A stretch of DNA of 64,000 nucleotides from Halomonas sp. TA22 (GCF_013009075.1 NZ_CP053108.1:2480001-2544000); one strand, 5' to 3'. Counted from the stretch's first letter, positions 34,330 to 44,951 are shown. Notes: a model not told the origin generated them from the sequence alone. Numbers and translations are program-made.

Positions 34330-35417
34330 GCCTACCGCTCGTCGAGCCGGAACTCGGCTTACTGCGTGAATCACGTCTGCTTATCGATGTACGTGCCCCG
34401 GTCGAGTTCGCGCAAGGGGCGCTGCCCGGGGCCATCAACCTCCCGCTGATGGATGACGAGGAGCGCCGACAGGTGGGACTGACGTATAAGCAGTCGGGCC
34501 AGCAGGCCGCCATCGCCTTGGGCGAGCGATTGGTGGCGGGACGGATCAAGCATGCACGCACCGATGCCTGGCGCCATGCCGTGAGCGAGAGCCCCGAGGC
34601 GATCCTCTACTGTTTTCGTGGTGGGCTGCGCTCACAGATCGCCCAGCAGTGGTTGGCCGAAAGTGGTGTGGAGCGACCGCGCATCCGTGGCGGCTGGAAG
34701 GCGATGCGCCATCAGCTGTGCTTGCGTGTCGACGCCGCTGCCGAGCGGCCGATGCTGGTGGTGGGAGGCTTGACCGGTTGTGCCAAGACGGCACTGATCC
34801 AGCGTCTCGACAATGGCCTCGATCTTGAGGCATGCGCACGTCACAAGGGGTCGGCCTTCGGCCGCCACCCGCTGCAGTCGCCATCGCAGATCGATTTCGA
34901 ACATGCCATGGGCATGGGGCTGCTGGGCATCGATGGCCCCTGCGTGGTCGAGGACGAGTCGCGCCATATCGGCGCGGTCAATGTCCCCCTTGCCTTCTGG
35001 CGCACCATGGAGCAGGCCCCACGTCTACGTGTCGAGATGCCGCTGGATTGGCGCCTGGCCCAGATCCGTAAGGATTATATCGACGATCTGTGGGAGGTCT
35101 ATCGCCGCCAATACGGGGAGTGGCTAGGCTGGTCATTGATGCGCAAGCAGCTCTCCTCGGCGCTGGCACGGCTCAGGAAGCGCCTTGGTCATGCACGCCT
35201 TCAGCGCCTTCAGCGCTTGCAGGCGCTGGCCTTCCGCGAGCATGCGCGGGGCGACCGCCAGGCCCATGAAGCCTGGCTTGCGCCGCTGCTCACGGAGTAC
35301 TACGACCCGCTCTATCGCCATCAGCTCGAGAAGAGCGAACATGAGTTTCTCCACGTGGGCGACTGGGAGAGCTGTCTGGCGGCAGCGCGCGAGTGGTCAG
35401 AACGTCACGCTACCTAG
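34326..35417 (+). CDS. selU: tRNA 2-selenouridine synthase
   Basis: This 363-residue protein (also MnmH/YbbB) replaces sulfur with selenium in the wobble 2-thiouridine of tRNA-Lys, -Glu and -Gln. It has an N-terminal rhodanese domain (LLIDVRAPVEFAQGALPGAINLPLMDD) with C96 in ILYCFRGGLRS at the position of E. coli C97, and a C-terminal P-loop domain. The P-loop reads GGLTGCAKT: A153 replaces the invariant glycine before K154, as compared with GGCTGCGKT in E. coli. The C-terminal EYYDPLYRHQLEK is normal. Confidence 0.93.
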   Translation: MSLPLVEPELGLLRESRLLIDVRAPVEFAQGALPGAINLPLMDDEERRQVGLTYKQSGQQAAIALGERLVAGRIKHARTDAWRHAVSESPEAILYCFRGGLRSQIAQQWLAESGVERPRIRGGWKAMRHQLCLRVDAAAERPMLVVGGLTGCAKTALIQRLDNGLDLEACARHKGSAFGRHPLQSPSQIDFEHAMGMGLLGIDGPCVVEDESRHIGAVNVPLAFWRTMEQAPRLRVEMPLDWRLAQIRKDYIDDLWEVYRRQYGEWLGWSLMRKQLSSALARLRKRLGHARLQRLQRLQALAFREHARGDRQAHEAWLAPLLTEYYDPLYRHQLEKSEHEFLHVGDWESCLAAAREWSERHAT

Positions 35418-36086
35418 CCAGCGCAGCAGGACCCGGTCGAGCAGCGAGGCGAGCTGGTCGAAGCGGCGTGGGCTCTCGAGGATCTGCTCGCGAGACTGGA
35501 CATAGGCGGTACTTCCCGTAGCGTTTGGCGGGGTGTGATCGAGCAGGGCGGCCGCACTTTGCGCAGTCGCTTCCAAATGGCACTGCAGGGCGATCACGCG
35601 ACCGGCGTCCCAGGAGAACCCTTGTAACGGGCTTGCCTCGCTGCCACCCAGCGGCAAGGCGCCGTCAGGTAGCCCGAAGATATCGTGATGCCACATGAAG
35701 GCATCGAACTGTTCGGGTAGATCGAAGGCGCTCTCCGGTGCCAGGTCGACACGATGCCAGCCGATCTCGGCATAGGTGCCTCGCGAGGTGATGGCGCCGA
35801 GGCCCTCGGCGATCAGTCGGGCGCCGAAGCCGAGGCCCAGCACCGGCTTGCCGCTCTTCAGCGCGCGGGCGATCAACTTGCGCTCGCGCTTGAGCCAAGG
35901 CGCATCGCGCTCGGTGAGATCCATCGGGGCATCGAGGATGATCAGGGCATCGCAATCCTCCAGCCGCGGCGGTAGCTCACCGGCATGCAGCCGACAGCCG
36001 TTGTAACTGTGGCCCATGCCGGTCAACCAGTCGGTGAGGCGGGCGGGGCCGATTCGATCGTCGTGTTGCAGGAAATAGATATGCAT
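35397..36086 (-). CDS. Class I glutamine amidotransferase-like protein lacking its Cys nucleophile
   Basis: This 229-residue protein has the class I GATase fold: LIILDAPMDLTERDAPWLKRE near the N-terminus, the nucleophile-elbow region KPVLGLGFGARLIAEGLGA, and the His/Glu motif ALQCHLEAT (H170, E172). The elbow should read G-x-C-x-G-x-Q; here it is G-L-G-F-G-A-R, with G86 in place of the catalytic Cys and Arg for Gln. It cannot hydrolyse glutamine in the usual way and may be a binding or regulatory protein. Its end overlaps selU by 21 bases, convergent. Confidence 0.85.
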   Translation of the reverse strand: MHIYFLQHDDRIGPARLTDWLTGMGHSYNGCRLHAGELPPRLEDCDALIILDAPMDLTERDAPWLKRERKLIARALKSGKPVLGLGFGARLIAEGLGAITSRGTYAEIGWHRVDLAPESAFDLPEQFDAFMWHHDIFGLPDGALPLGGSEASPLQGFSWDAGRVIALQCHLEATAQSAAALLDHTPPNATGSTAYVQSREQILESPRRFDQLASLLDRVLLRWLGSVTF

Positions 36087-36153
36087 GATGATTCCATGGT
36101 GAACAGAGGCGCGGGACTCGTCCAGTGTCTTCCCGGTCAGGCAGGGCGATAAC

Positions 36154-36450
36154 ATGGCCAGGCCTGAACTGCTTGAGCAGATTTACACTATTGTGGCGCA
36201 GATTCCGCCCGGACGGGTGACCACTTACGGCCGTGTGGCGAAAATGACCGATGGTGCCACCCCACGCATGGTGGGTTCGGCGATGCGGCACCTGCCGCCG
36301 GGGCACGGGCTTCCCTGGCATCGGGTCATCAACGCCTCGCGGCGGGTCACCGAGCATGATGGGGCTGACCGCCAGCGTAGCAAGTTGCGCAATGAAGGTA
36401 TCCTGTTCGACGCGCGTGGCCGTATCGAAGCCGATCATCTATGGCCATGA
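36154..36450 (+). CDS. Alkyltransferase-like protein (ATL)
   Basis: This 98-residue protein has the DNA-binding domain of O6-alkylguanine transferases (IPPGRVTTYGRVAKMTDG, then RMVGSAMRHLPPG), but the acceptor motif PCHRV is PWHRV, with Trp replacing Cys. ATL proteins, such as E. coli YbaZ, bind O6-alkylguanine without repairing it and hand the lesion to nucleotide excision repair. It is divergent from the amidotransferase-like gene and 28 bases before yjaG. Confidence 0.92.
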   Translation: MARPELLEQIYTIVAQIPPGRVTTYGRVAKMTDGATPRMVGSAMRHLPPGHGLPWHRVINASRRVTEHDGADRQRSKLRNEGILFDARGRIEADHLWP

Positions 36451-36478
36451 TGCGCTTCATGTAATGCAAGGAGATTCA

Positions 36479-37069
36479 ATGAGCCCCACTGCTGGAGGTT
36501 TCAATCAGCGCCTGCGCCAGCTCGACGAGCGCCAGGCGTTGGCATTCATGGCGGCCCTCTGCGAGCGACTGCTGCCCAATTACCGGCTCTATGCCGAGAC
36601 TGCCGGGGTGGGTGATCCGGCAGGGCTGCGTGTGATTCTCGACCTGGTCTGGGAGCGGCTACTGGTCAAGGAGGCGAAGATCGACTTCGACCGCCAGGCC
36701 GAGAAACTCGCCGAGCTGGAGCCGCCGGCCGAGGATGACAGCTTCGGTGCGCGACGCGCTCTGGATGCGGTGGTGGCGCTCTCGTCGATACTCGACGTGT
36801 TGCGTGGCGGGTCGCCCGAGGCGGTCTTCGAGGTCAGTCTCGCCTCGCGTGGCGGGGTGAGGTCCTTCATCGAGCTCACCGAGGGCGAGGAGGACGATGT
36901 CCGCCTGGCCGCCCTGGTGCGCGAACACCCGTTGATGGCCGATGAGCGCGATTTCCAGGAGGCTGTGCTGGAGGCGGTGGAGAGCCCGCTTGATCGCGAC
37001 GCGCTCAAGTCCCTGCGGCAGCTTGGGCGTAACGGCGGTATCAGCAATCTGGGCCTCTCTTGTGACTAG
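36479..37069 (+). CDS. yjaG: DUF416 family protein YjaG
   Basis: This 196-residue, mainly helical acidic protein matches the length and layout of DUF416/YjaG (FNQRLRQLDERQALAFMAALCERLLPNY at the start; ALDAVVALSSILDVL in the middle). The family is widespread in gammaproteobacteria and of unknown function. The ATG at 36479 follows AAGGAGA; longer in-frame starts reach back into the ATL gene and are rejected. It is likely co-transcribed with the ATL gene. Confidence 0.85.
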   Translation: MSPTAGGFNQRLRQLDERQALAFMAALCERLLPNYRLYAETAGVGDPAGLRVILDLVWERLLVKEAKIDFDRQAEKLAELEPPAEDDSFGARRALDAVVALSSILDVLRGGSPEAVFEVSLASRGGVRSFIELTEGEEDDVRLAALVREHPLMADERDFQEAVLEAVESPLDRDALKSLRQLGRNGGISNLGLSCD

Positions 37070-37084
37070 GCCCAGCCAGCCGTG

Positions 37085-37606
37085 CTAGAAGCGCACCCCG
37101 CCGAGCACCATCATTCCCGCCGTACCGAACACGATGAGATCCGCCTCGATGGGTCCCCAGCGCATCCCGACGCTGGGCAGTAGCGCGGGGGCGGTGCCGT
37201 AGCGGTTGAGCGGGATGTTGTCCCGGTATTCACCGCGGTAGCCATGCAGCAGGCCGCCGGTCAGCTTGCCGCGGATCTCGAAATTCTCCGAGGGTTGCCA
37301 GAAGGGGAATTCGCGGCCCACGTAGACGTAGAACGACTCCTGATCGTGCGAGTTGATGAAGCGAGCGCCACCGGCCAGCCAACGATCGGGAGTGTGCAGT
37401 TCGAGGCTGATCAGCTCCTGATCGTTGTTGTGGCTGGGATCGGGGCTGAAGTGACGGGTATAGAGGCTGGTCTGCACTAGTACATGATCGAGCTGATAAT
37501 CGATATCCAGCTCAGGGAAGAAGGCATGGGCACTCGGTGCCTGAAGCCCGGCGATCAGGCCCAGGGCAACGATGGGGTAGCGCCAACGCGTGGCGAAAGG
37601 GTTCAT
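37085..37606 (-). CDS. Outer-membrane beta-barrel-like secreted protein
   Basis: This 173-residue protein has a signal peptide (LGLIAGLQAPSAHA) and a mature part of alternating aromatic strands: QTSLYTRHFSPDPSHNNDQEL, ARFINSHDQESFYVYVGREF, GKLTGGLLHGYRGEYRDNIPLN, and GMMVLGGVRF at the end with the C-terminal Phe typical of barrels. It matches a family often mis-annotated as 'sn-glycerol-3-phosphate transporter'; its overall look recalls small enzymatic barrels such as PagP. Function is unknown. AAGGAG precedes the ATG. It follows hisF on the same strand (14-base gap). Confidence 0.75.
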   Translation of the reverse strand: MNPFATRWRYPIVALGLIAGLQAPSAHAFFPELDIDYQLDHVLVQTSLYTRHFSPDPSHNNDQELISLELHTPDRWLAGGARFINSHDQESFYVYVGREFPFWQPSENFEIRGKLTGGLLHGYRGEYRDNIPLNRYGTAPALLPSVGMRWGPIEADLIVFGTAGMMVLGGVRF

Positions 37607-37620
37607 GCAAGCTCCTTGAG

Positions 37621-38394
37621 CTAGAGGCGCATCTCGATGCCATGCTTCATCATGTGGCGCTTGGCATCGGGAATGCTGTATTCGCCGAAATGGAAGATAC
37701 TGGCGGCGAGTACCGCATCGGCGCCCCCCTCGGTGACACCGGCGACCAAATGGTCGAGGTTGCCGACCCCACCAGAGGCGATTACCGGCACGCTCACCGC
37801 GTCGCTGATCGCACGCGTCACGCCCAGATCGAAGCCCGCCTTGGTGCCGTCGCGATCCATGCTGGTCAGCAGCAGCTCGCCTGCGCCCAGCTCGACCATC
37901 TTGCGTGCCCAATCCACGGCGTCGAGCCCGGTGGGCTTGCGTCCGCCATGGGTGAAGATCTCCCAACGAGATGGCTCGCCCTCCTGGGAGACCTGCTTGG
38001 CGTCGATGGCGACTACGATGCACTGGCTGCCGAAACGCTGGGTCGCCTCGAATACGAAATCGGGATTGACCACGGCGGCGGTGTTGATCGACACCTTGTC
38101 TGCGCCGGCGTTGAGCATGGTGCGAATATCCTCACAGGTGCGAATGCCGCCCCCCACGGTCAGTGGAATGAACACCTCACCGGCGATACGCTCGACCATC
38201 TCCACGGTGGTGCCGCGATTCTCGTGACTTGCCGTGATATCGAGGAAGGTGATCTCGTCGGCGCCCTGCTGGTTATAGCGCTTGGCGATCTCCACGGGAT
38301 CGCCGGCGTCACGTATGCCGACGAAGTTGACCCCCTTGACGACGCGGCCGGCGTCAACATCGAGGCAGGGGATGATGCGCTTGGCCAATCCCAT
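37621..38394 (-). CDS. hisF: Imidazole glycerol phosphate synthase, cyclase subunit
   Basis: This 257-residue TIM barrel uses ammonia from HisH to form imidazole glycerol phosphate and AICAR. The catalytic Asp is in [14 protein letters not shown], the second in [13 protein letters not shown]; phosphate-binding glycines are in VGGGIRT and ASGGVG. Start is 3 bases from the hisA stop. Last of the hisB-hisH-hisA-hisF group. Confidence 0.97.
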   Translation of the reverse strand: MGLAKRIIPCLDVDAGRVVKGVNFVGIRDAGDPVEIAKRYNQQGADEITFLDITASHENRGTTVEMVERIAGEVFIPLTVGGGIRTCEDIRTMLNAGADKVSINTAAVVNPDFVFEATQRFGSQCIVVAIDAKQVSQEGEPSRWEIFTHGGRKPTGLDAVDWARKMVELGAGELLLTSMDRDGTKAGFDLGVTRAISDAVSVPVIASGGVGNLDHLVAGVTEGGADAVLAASIFHFGEYSIPDAKRHMMKHGIEMRL

Positions 38395-38397
38395 GTT

Positions 38398-39159
38398 TCA
38401 GCTCCCTGATTGCTGGCTTGAGGGGTTGTCCAGTGCGTCGCTCAGGCGCTGCGCCTCGGCGAGATCCAGGCTCCCTTCGTAGATGGCACGCCCGGTGATG
38501 GCGCCGAGAATGCCGTCGCCGGCGACCTTCGCCAGGCCGCGAATATCGTCGAGGTTGGTTACCCCTCCCGAGGCGATCACCGGCAGGCCGCTTTCACGGG
38601 CAAGTTCCGCCGTGGCCTCTATGTTGACCCCGGACATCATGCCGTCGCGGGAGATGTCGGTATAGACGATGCTCGATACGCCATCGTCGGCGAAGCGCTT
38701 GGCTAGATCGATGGCCTTGACGCTGGAGACCTCGGCCCAGCCGTCGGTGGCCACGAAGCCGTCCTGGGCATCGAGCCCGACGATGACATGACCCGGAAAT
38801 GCCTTGCACATCGCGGTGACGAAGGCCGGATCCTTGACCGCCTGGGTGCCGATGATCACATACGACACGCCTGCGTCGAGATAGTGCTCGATGATCGCCG
38901 CGGAGCGAATGCCGCCACCGATCTGGATCGGAAGTGCGGGGTAGGCGCGGGCGATGGCGGTGACCGCCTCGCCATTGACCGGCTTGCCCTCGAAGGCGCC
39001 ATTGAGATCGACCAGGTGCAACCGCCGGGCACCGGCCTCTACCCAGCGCGTGGCCATGGCCAGCGGATCGGCGCCATAAGTGGTCGAATCCTCCATGCGG
39101 CCTTGCTTGAGGCGGACGCACGAGCCGTCCTTGAGATCGATGGCGGGTATTACCAGCAT
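38398..39159 (-). CDS. hisA: ProFAR isomerase
   Basis: This 253-residue half-barrel-derived TIM barrel isomerises ProFAR to PRFAR. Catalytic Asp residues are in [14 protein letters not shown] and [12 protein letters not shown], with paired phosphate sites IGGGIRS and ASGGVTN. It has the usual length plus a polar C-terminal tail of about 8 residues. It lies between hisH (72-base gap) and hisF. Confidence 0.97.
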   Translation of the reverse strand: MLVIPAIDLKDGSCVRLKQGRMEDSTTYGADPLAMATRWVEAGARRLHLVDLNGAFEGKPVNGEAVTAIARAYPALPIQIGGGIRSAAIIEHYLDAGVSYVIIGTQAVKDPAFVTAMCKAFPGHVIVGLDAQDGFVATDGWAEVSSVKAIDLAKRFADDGVSSIVYTDISRDGMMSGVNIEATAELARESGLPVIASGGVTNLDDIRGLAKVAGDGILGAITGRAIYEGSLDLAEAQRLSDALDNPSSQQSGS

Positions 39160-39231
39160 GTCGTTTCCTCGCAGCGCCGAAGCGCGGTGGTGCCTTGTTC
39201 GGTCAGGGCGGTGGGCGTAGGCAATCGGTGA

Positions 39232-39873
39232 TCAGGGATTCCAGTGCACGAAGTTTTCCAGCAGCTTGAGCCCTGCCTCGGCGCTCTTCTCGGGATGGAA
39301 CTGGGTCGCGAATACCGGCCCCTTACCTACCGCGACGTGTGCGCGGGTGTCGCCATATTCGGTGACGCCGAAGATCGCCGAATCATCGGCGGCATCGACA
39401 TAGTAGCTATGCACGAAATAGAAGCGCTCGCCATTTTCGATGCCGGACCAGAGCGGGTGTTCGTGATACTGCTCGATCCGATTCCAGCCCATGTGGGGCA
39501 CCTTGAGGCGCTTGCCCTGGGCATCCTGCATGTCGCTGGCAAAACGGCGAACCCGGCCGGGCAGAAAGCCCAGACAGGCGATGCCGTCATTCTCTTCGCT
39601 GTCGTCGAGCAGCATCTGCTGGCCGACACAGATGCCCAGCAGTGGCTTGTCGGCACTGGCCAGCAACTCCAGCACCAGCCCCTTGAGCTCGCTGCGCTCG
39701 AGCTCGCCAATACAGTCACGGATGGCGCCCTGACCTGGCAGCACCAGTCGCGTGGCGCCACGAATACAGCGCGGATCACGCGTCACCACGACGTTCTCGT
39801 GAGTGACATGCTCGAGAGCCTTGGCGACGGAATGCAGGTTGCCCATTCCGTAATCGATGACGGCGATGGTCAT
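39232..39873 (-). CDS. hisH: Imidazole glycerol phosphate synthase, glutaminase subunit
   Basis: This 213-residue class I amidotransferase supplies ammonia to HisF. The nucleophile C82 is in LLGICVGQQMLL, and the His/Glu pair is in ATQFHPEKSAEAG. It starts MTIAVIDYGMGNLHSV. Unlike the diverged amidotransferase at 35397-36086, its triad is intact. Confidence 0.97.
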   Translation of the reverse strand: MTIAVIDYGMGNLHSVAKALEHVTHENVVVTRDPRCIRGATRLVLPGQGAIRDCIGELERSELKGLVLELLASADKPLLGICVGQQMLLDDSEENDGIACLGFLPGRVRRFASDMQDAQGKRLKVPHMGWNRIEQYHEHPLWSGIENGERFYFVHSYYVDAADDSAIFGVTEYGDTRAHVAVGKGPVFATQFHPEKSAEAGLKLLENFVHWNP

Positions 39874-39955
39874 GGTGCGCTCCTTGTGGCGGATTGAGCT
39901 GGCCGCGCCTGGTGCCGGCCATGGTTCCCGACGACGGCAAGCGCCGGCCTGGCGA

Positions 39956-40549
39956 TTACAGTGAACCCTTGGTTGAGGGCATGCGGCCGATCATGCGCGG
40001 ATCCTCGGCGACGGCCATGCGCAGCGCGCGACCGAAGGCCTTGAAGATCGTTTCGGCCTGATGGTGGGCATTGAAGCCCTTGATGTTGTCGATATGCAGC
40101 GTGACCTGGGCATGGTTGACGAAGCCCTGGAAGAACTCCCAGAACAGCTGGGTCTCCATGCGACCGATGGTGGCACGCGTGAATTCGACCTCCATGAACA
40201 GTCCTGCCCGGCCCGAGAAGTCGACCACCACGCGGGAGAGCGCCTCGTCGAGCGGCACGTAGGCGTGACCATAGCGGTAGATGCCACGCTTGTCGCCGAT
40301 CGCCTTGGAGAAGGCCTGGCCGAGGGTGATGCCGAGATCCTCCACCGTGTGGTGGTCGTCGATATGCAAATCACCCTGGGCCGTGATATCCAGGTCGATC
40401 AGGCCATGACGTGCCACCTGATCGAGCATGTGATCGAGGAAAGGCACACCGCTTTCGCCGCTCAGATGCCCCTGGCCGTCGAGATTCACGCTCACCGTGA
40501 TCTGGGTTTCCTTGGTGTCGCGTGAAACCGTGGCGCTACGCTCGGACAT
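39956..40549 (-). CDS. hisB: Imidazoleglycerol-phosphate dehydratase
   Basis: This 197-residue protein is the monofunctional dehydratase (no histidinol phosphatase domain). Metal-binding motifs are [16 protein letters not shown] and, near the C-terminus, [18 protein letters not shown]. The ATG at 40549 ([16 protein letters not shown]) gives the normal length; in-frame starts further upstream are rejected. First of the leftward his group, divergent from asmA across 190 bases that should hold both promoters. Confidence 0.96.
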   Translation of the reverse strand: MSERSATVSRDTKETQITVSVNLDGQGHLSGESGVPFLDHMLDQVARHGLIDLDITAQGDLHIDDHHTVEDLGITLGQAFSKAIGDKRGIYRYGHAYVPLDEALSRVVVDFSGRAGLFMEVEFTRATIGRMETQLFWEFFQGFVNHAQVTLHIDNIKGFNAHHQAETIFKAFGRALRMAVAEDPRMIGRMPSTKGSL

Positions 40550-40739
40550 GACAGTGATTCTCCTGCTGACGAAAGACAACGGTCGGCCGCTAGGGTTCGC
40601 ACTCTGGTACGGCTTGCGGGTCGAGCCCAGCATTATAGTGAATCGCCCCCCCCATCCGCTACAATGCTCGACGCTGACGGCCAACTGGCCGGATGGCACC
40701 TATTTCGAACTTGGCCCGCCGGGTTCACGGAGGAGATGC

Positions 40740-43100
40740 ATGAGAGCGTTACTACGGACCCTGCTTGCCGTTATCGGAGTGCTGGGCCTGGTCGTCGTCG
40801 GGGCGGTGGTCTATGTCACCACCTTTTTCGATCCCAACGACCTCAAGCCGCGCTTGATCGAGGTCGTACGGCAGCAGACGGGGCTTGAACTGTCGCTGGA
40901 AGGCCCACTCTCGTGGTCATTCTACCCGCGTCTTGGGGTCAGCGTGGCCGACGCCGAGGCTTGGCTGCCCGACCAGACGATGGTGGAGGAGGAGCCATTC
41001 GTGGCCTTCCAGAAGGCCGAGGTCAGCCTGGCCTTTGCGCCGCTGCTGAGAGGGGAGATCGCCATCGATGGCCTGACCCTGGACGGCATGCGGCTCAACC
41101 TGGAGCGTGACGAGGAGGGGCGGGACAACTGGAGCGTGCTGCTCGAGCGGCTCAATGAGCGCAGCGAGGAGACCGCCGATGCACTCGCGCCCGCCTCGGC
41201 CGGGCCTGGTCTCAGAAGCGGCGATGCCGGCATGTCGGTGGCCCTGGATATCGCCAGTGTACAGGTGCGCGAGAGCCAGGTGCGCTTTCGCGACTGGCAG
41301 GAGGAGCTCCAGCTCCAGGTGGCTGCGCTGAACATCAGCGGAACCAACGTCAATCCGCAACGCGCCTTCCCCTTGCGGGCCTCGTTCCGGCTCTCCACCT
41401 ACAATCAGATACCCTGGCAGGAGGATGACGAGGCGACGCCGGACATGGTCAGTAGCGTCACGCTGGAGAGCCGTGTGCGACTGGGACTGGAGGATGGTCG
41501 CTACGTTTTCGACAATCTGGTGGTGGACACCACCACCACCCTGACCGAGTACGAGGAGCGTCGCCAGCAAATCAACCTGCGGGCGCAACACGTGGTCGCC
41601 GAACCCGAGGTGGAGCGCTATCTGGTGGAGGGTGGCAGGCTCGAGTCGAGTCTCTCCCATCCGGCCCTGGGTGAGCGGGCGCTGGCCTTGTCCCTCGCCT
41701 TCATGGCCGATGCCGACCTAGCCGAGGAGCAGTTGCGTCTACGCAACCTGGAGCTGACCGGTCCCGATGGGCTTGCCCTCACCGGCAGCCTCTCGGCAAG
41801 CCAGCTGTTCTCGAATCTACAGTATGCAGGCCAGGTGAGCCTGGCGCCGCTGTCGCTGCGACCCTGGCTTGCGCGCTTCGATTTGCTGCCCAATACCGCA
41901 AGCGATGCTGCCTTCAGCGATGTGGCCCTGACAAGCCCGCTGCAGGGCAATCTCTCCCAGCTTGCACTCAGCAATCTGACGCTGGTACTCGATGACACCA
42001 CTTTTACCGGCCCGCTGCGTGTCGGCTTGACGGGGGATGAGCTGAGTTTCAACCTGCAGGGCGATCACCTCGACCTCGATCGTTATTTACCCGTCGATCA
42101 GACATCGGCGGGAAGCGCCATGCTCAATCGGCTGGTCGGAATCGAGTCGGCCTACGCCGATGAAGAGGATGAGACATTCGCTCTCGATTGGCTGGCGCCA
42201 CTCGAACTTGACGGCGAACTCTCCCTCGACCGGCTACAGCTCAACGGTCTCGATCTTCAGTCGGTCTATCTGGTGGCCCAGGGCAGCGAAGGCCACCATC
42301 GCCTCGAGACGTTCGAGGCGCGACTGTACGATGGCCGCCTGGCGCTCACCGGCGAGCTCAACCTGCGCGAGGAGCCGGCGCGTTGGGCGTTCGCGCCGCG
42401 CCTCGAACGGGTGCAGATCGTACCGTTCTATGAAGCGCTGGGCGATGGCGATCCCTCTCCATTGCGGGGGCGGCTCAATCTCGATGGCGAGCTTACCGCT
42501 CGGGGCGACAGTGTCGATCTGATGACTCGCACGCTCAACGGCCGTCTGGCGGCCAGGATCGACGATGGTGCGGTTCTCGATGTCAATGTCTCCCAGGAGC
42601 TGTGTAGTGCCGTCGCCCTGCTCGAAGGCGAGGAGACCAGTCGCGAATGGAGTGCCGATACGCGCTTCGATAGCGCCCAGGCCACCTTCTTGATCAATGA
42701 TGGGGTGGCTCGCAACGACGATCTGGACATCAGCATTCCCGGTATCTCGCTGAGCGGTGAGGGCGAGGTGAATCTGGCCACCAGGCGCTTCGACTATGGA
42801 GCCGCGGCGCGTTTCGTCGATACCGCCGATGCCGCCTGCCGAGTCAACCCACGGCTGGAGAGAGTGCTGCTGCCGGTGCGCTGTGAGGGCTCACTGGAGG
42901 AGGAAAGCGGCGAATGGTGCCGTTTCGATCAGCAGGCCTTTCAACGCGCGATAGCCGAGCTGATTCGCGAAGAAGCCTCGCAACGAGCGGCGGGCGAAAT
43001 TCAGGAACGACTGGGAGGGGCGCTGGAACAACTCGATGAACGTCTCGGTGAAGGGGCTTCTCGGGAACTTCGCGATACCTTGCGCGGTCTACTTAATTGA
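40740..43100 (+). CDS. asmA: AsmA-family inner-membrane protein
   Basis: This 786-residue protein has one N-terminal membrane segment (TLLAVIGVLGLVVVGAVVYV), followed by the AsmA lead FFDPNDLKPRLIEVVRQQTGLELSLEGPLSWSFYPRLGV and long periplasmic beta-rich repeats. AsmA relatives form bridge-like lipid-transport proteins between the two membranes. GGAGGAG precedes the ATG at 40740. A strong terminator follows. Confidence 0.9.
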   Translation: MRALLRTLLAVIGVLGLVVVGAVVYVTTFFDPNDLKPRLIEVVRQQTGLELSLEGPLSWSFYPRLGVSVADAEAWLPDQTMVEEEPFVAFQKAEVSLAFAPLLRGEIAIDGLTLDGMRLNLERDEEGRDNWSVLLERLNERSEETADALAPASAGPGLRSGDAGMSVALDIASVQVRESQVRFRDWQEELQLQVAALNISGTNVNPQRAFPLRASFRLSTYNQIPWQEDDEATPDMVSSVTLESRVRLGLEDGRYVFDNLVVDTTTTLTEYEERRQQINLRAQHVVAEPEVERYLVEGGRLESSLSHPALGERALALSLAFMADADLAEEQLRLRNLELTGPDGLALTGSLSASQLFSNLQYAGQVSLAPLSLRPWLARFDLLPNTASDAAFSDVALTSPLQGNLSQLALSNLTLVLDDTTFTGPLRVGLTGDELSFNLQGDHLDLDRYLPVDQTSAGSAMLNRLVGIESAYADEEDETFALDWLAPLELDGELSLDRLQLNGLDLQSVYLVAQGSEGHHRLETFEARLYDGRLALTGELNLREEPARWAFAPRLERVQIVPFYEALGDGDPSPLRGRLNLDGELTARGDSVDLMTRTLNGRLAARIDDGAVLDVNVSQELCSAVALLEGEETSREWSADTRFDSAQATFLINDGVARNDDLDISIPGISLSGEGEVNLATRRFDYGAAARFVDTADAACRVNPRLERVLLPVRCEGSLEEESGEWCRFDQQAFQRAIAELIREEASQRAAGEIQERLGGALEQLDERLGEGASRELRDTLRGLLN

Positions 43101-43112
43101 AAGCCAGTCCCT

Positions 43113-43140
43113 GCGCCGACGTCACCGTCGGCGCTTTTTT
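43113..43140 (+). terminator. Terminator after asmA
   Basis: GCGCCGACG-TCAC-CGTCGGCGC with 9-bp arms, followed by six T, 12 bases after the asmA stop. Confidence 0.92.
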
Positions 43141-43189
43141 ATGCCTGGCGCTTTACCCTAGCCTTCTTATCAAGCGTTTGGATCTATCC

Positions 43190-44298
<1,109 letters not shown>

Positions 44299-44302
<4 letters not shown>

Positions 44303-44571
44303 GCCAAACCGTATTCTGTCGCAAGTATCAGCAGGAACTTGAGGCATTGCCTTTTCCCCCGCTGCCGGGCAAGCGGGGCCAGGAGATACAGGCCACGGTC
44401 TCACGGCGTGCCTGGGAGGAGTGGCAGGCCCTCCAGACTCGTCTGATCAACGAGAAGCACCTCAACATGCTCGAGCCCTCCGCCCGTGAGTATCTGATGG
44501 AGCAGATGGAGCGCTTTTTCGATAATCGCGATACCGATCAGGCAGAGGGCTTCGTCCCACCAAGCCAGTGA
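44299..44571 (+). CDS. yggX: YggX, oxidative-damage protection / iron-trafficking protein
   Basis: This 90-residue protein matches the YggX family: VFCRKYQQELEALPFPPLPGKRGQEI at the start with the conserved Cys, then WQALQTRLINEKHLNMLEPSAREYLMEQMERFF. It protects iron-sulfur enzymes such as MutY from oxidation. The mutY-yggX pair with an ATGA overlap is the same as in E. coli. Confidence 0.95.
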
Positions 44572-44615
44572 AACCGCGATCTGATCGGGCTGACATCCTT
44601 TTGAATTAAAAAGGC

Positions 44616-44644
44616 TTGACGGAAAGAAAGCTTTCTAGTTAAAT
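44616..44644 (+). promoter_or_regulatory. Sigma-70 promoter of the tRNA-Phe-Gln-Thr cluster
   Basis: TTGACG (44616-44621), a 17-base spacer and TTAAAT (44639-44644) lie 18 bases before tRNA-Phe. Confidence 0.75.
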
Positions 44645-44661
44645 ACGTCTCCGTTGGCAGC

Positions 44662-44737
44662 GGCCAGATAGCTCAGTTGGTAGAGCAGGGGATTGAAAAT
44701 CCCCGTGTCGGCGGTTCGATTCCGTCTCTGGCCACCA
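44662..44737 (+). tRNA. tRNA-Phe (GAA)
   Basis: A 76-base cloverleaf with GGCCAGA/TCTGGCC acceptor stem, anticodon GAA in TTGAAAA, GGTTCGATTCC T arm and encoded CCA. Confidence 0.97.
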
Positions 44738-44743
44738 ATCTGC

Positions 44744-44818
44744 TGGGGTATCGCCAAGTGGTAAGGCACCGGTTTTTGGTATCGGCATTCCCAGGTTCGA
44801 ATCCTGGTACCCCAGCCA
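44744..44818 (+). tRNA. tRNA-Gln (UUG)
   Basis: A 75-base cloverleaf with TGGGGTA/TACCCCA acceptor stem, anticodon TTG in TTTTGGT, GGTTCGAATCC T arm and encoded CCA. It is 6 bases after tRNA-Phe. Its wobble U is a target of SelU (34326-35417). Confidence 0.97.
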
Positions 44819-44875
44819 CGCCAACCTAATTTCAAAGCAAGAAGCATGTGTTGCACGATAGCGAGCGTCGCCCGC

Positions 44876-44951
<76 letters not shown>

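Noticed and set aside
36251..36478. Extended start of yjaG giving a 272-residue product
   Set aside because: The extension overlaps the ATL gene in another frame; the ATG at 36479 has AAGGAGA and gives the normal family length.
40497..40739. Upstream start of asmA (867 residues)
   Set aside because: The extension overlaps hisB antisense and displaces the N-terminal membrane segment; the start at 40740 has GGAGGAG.
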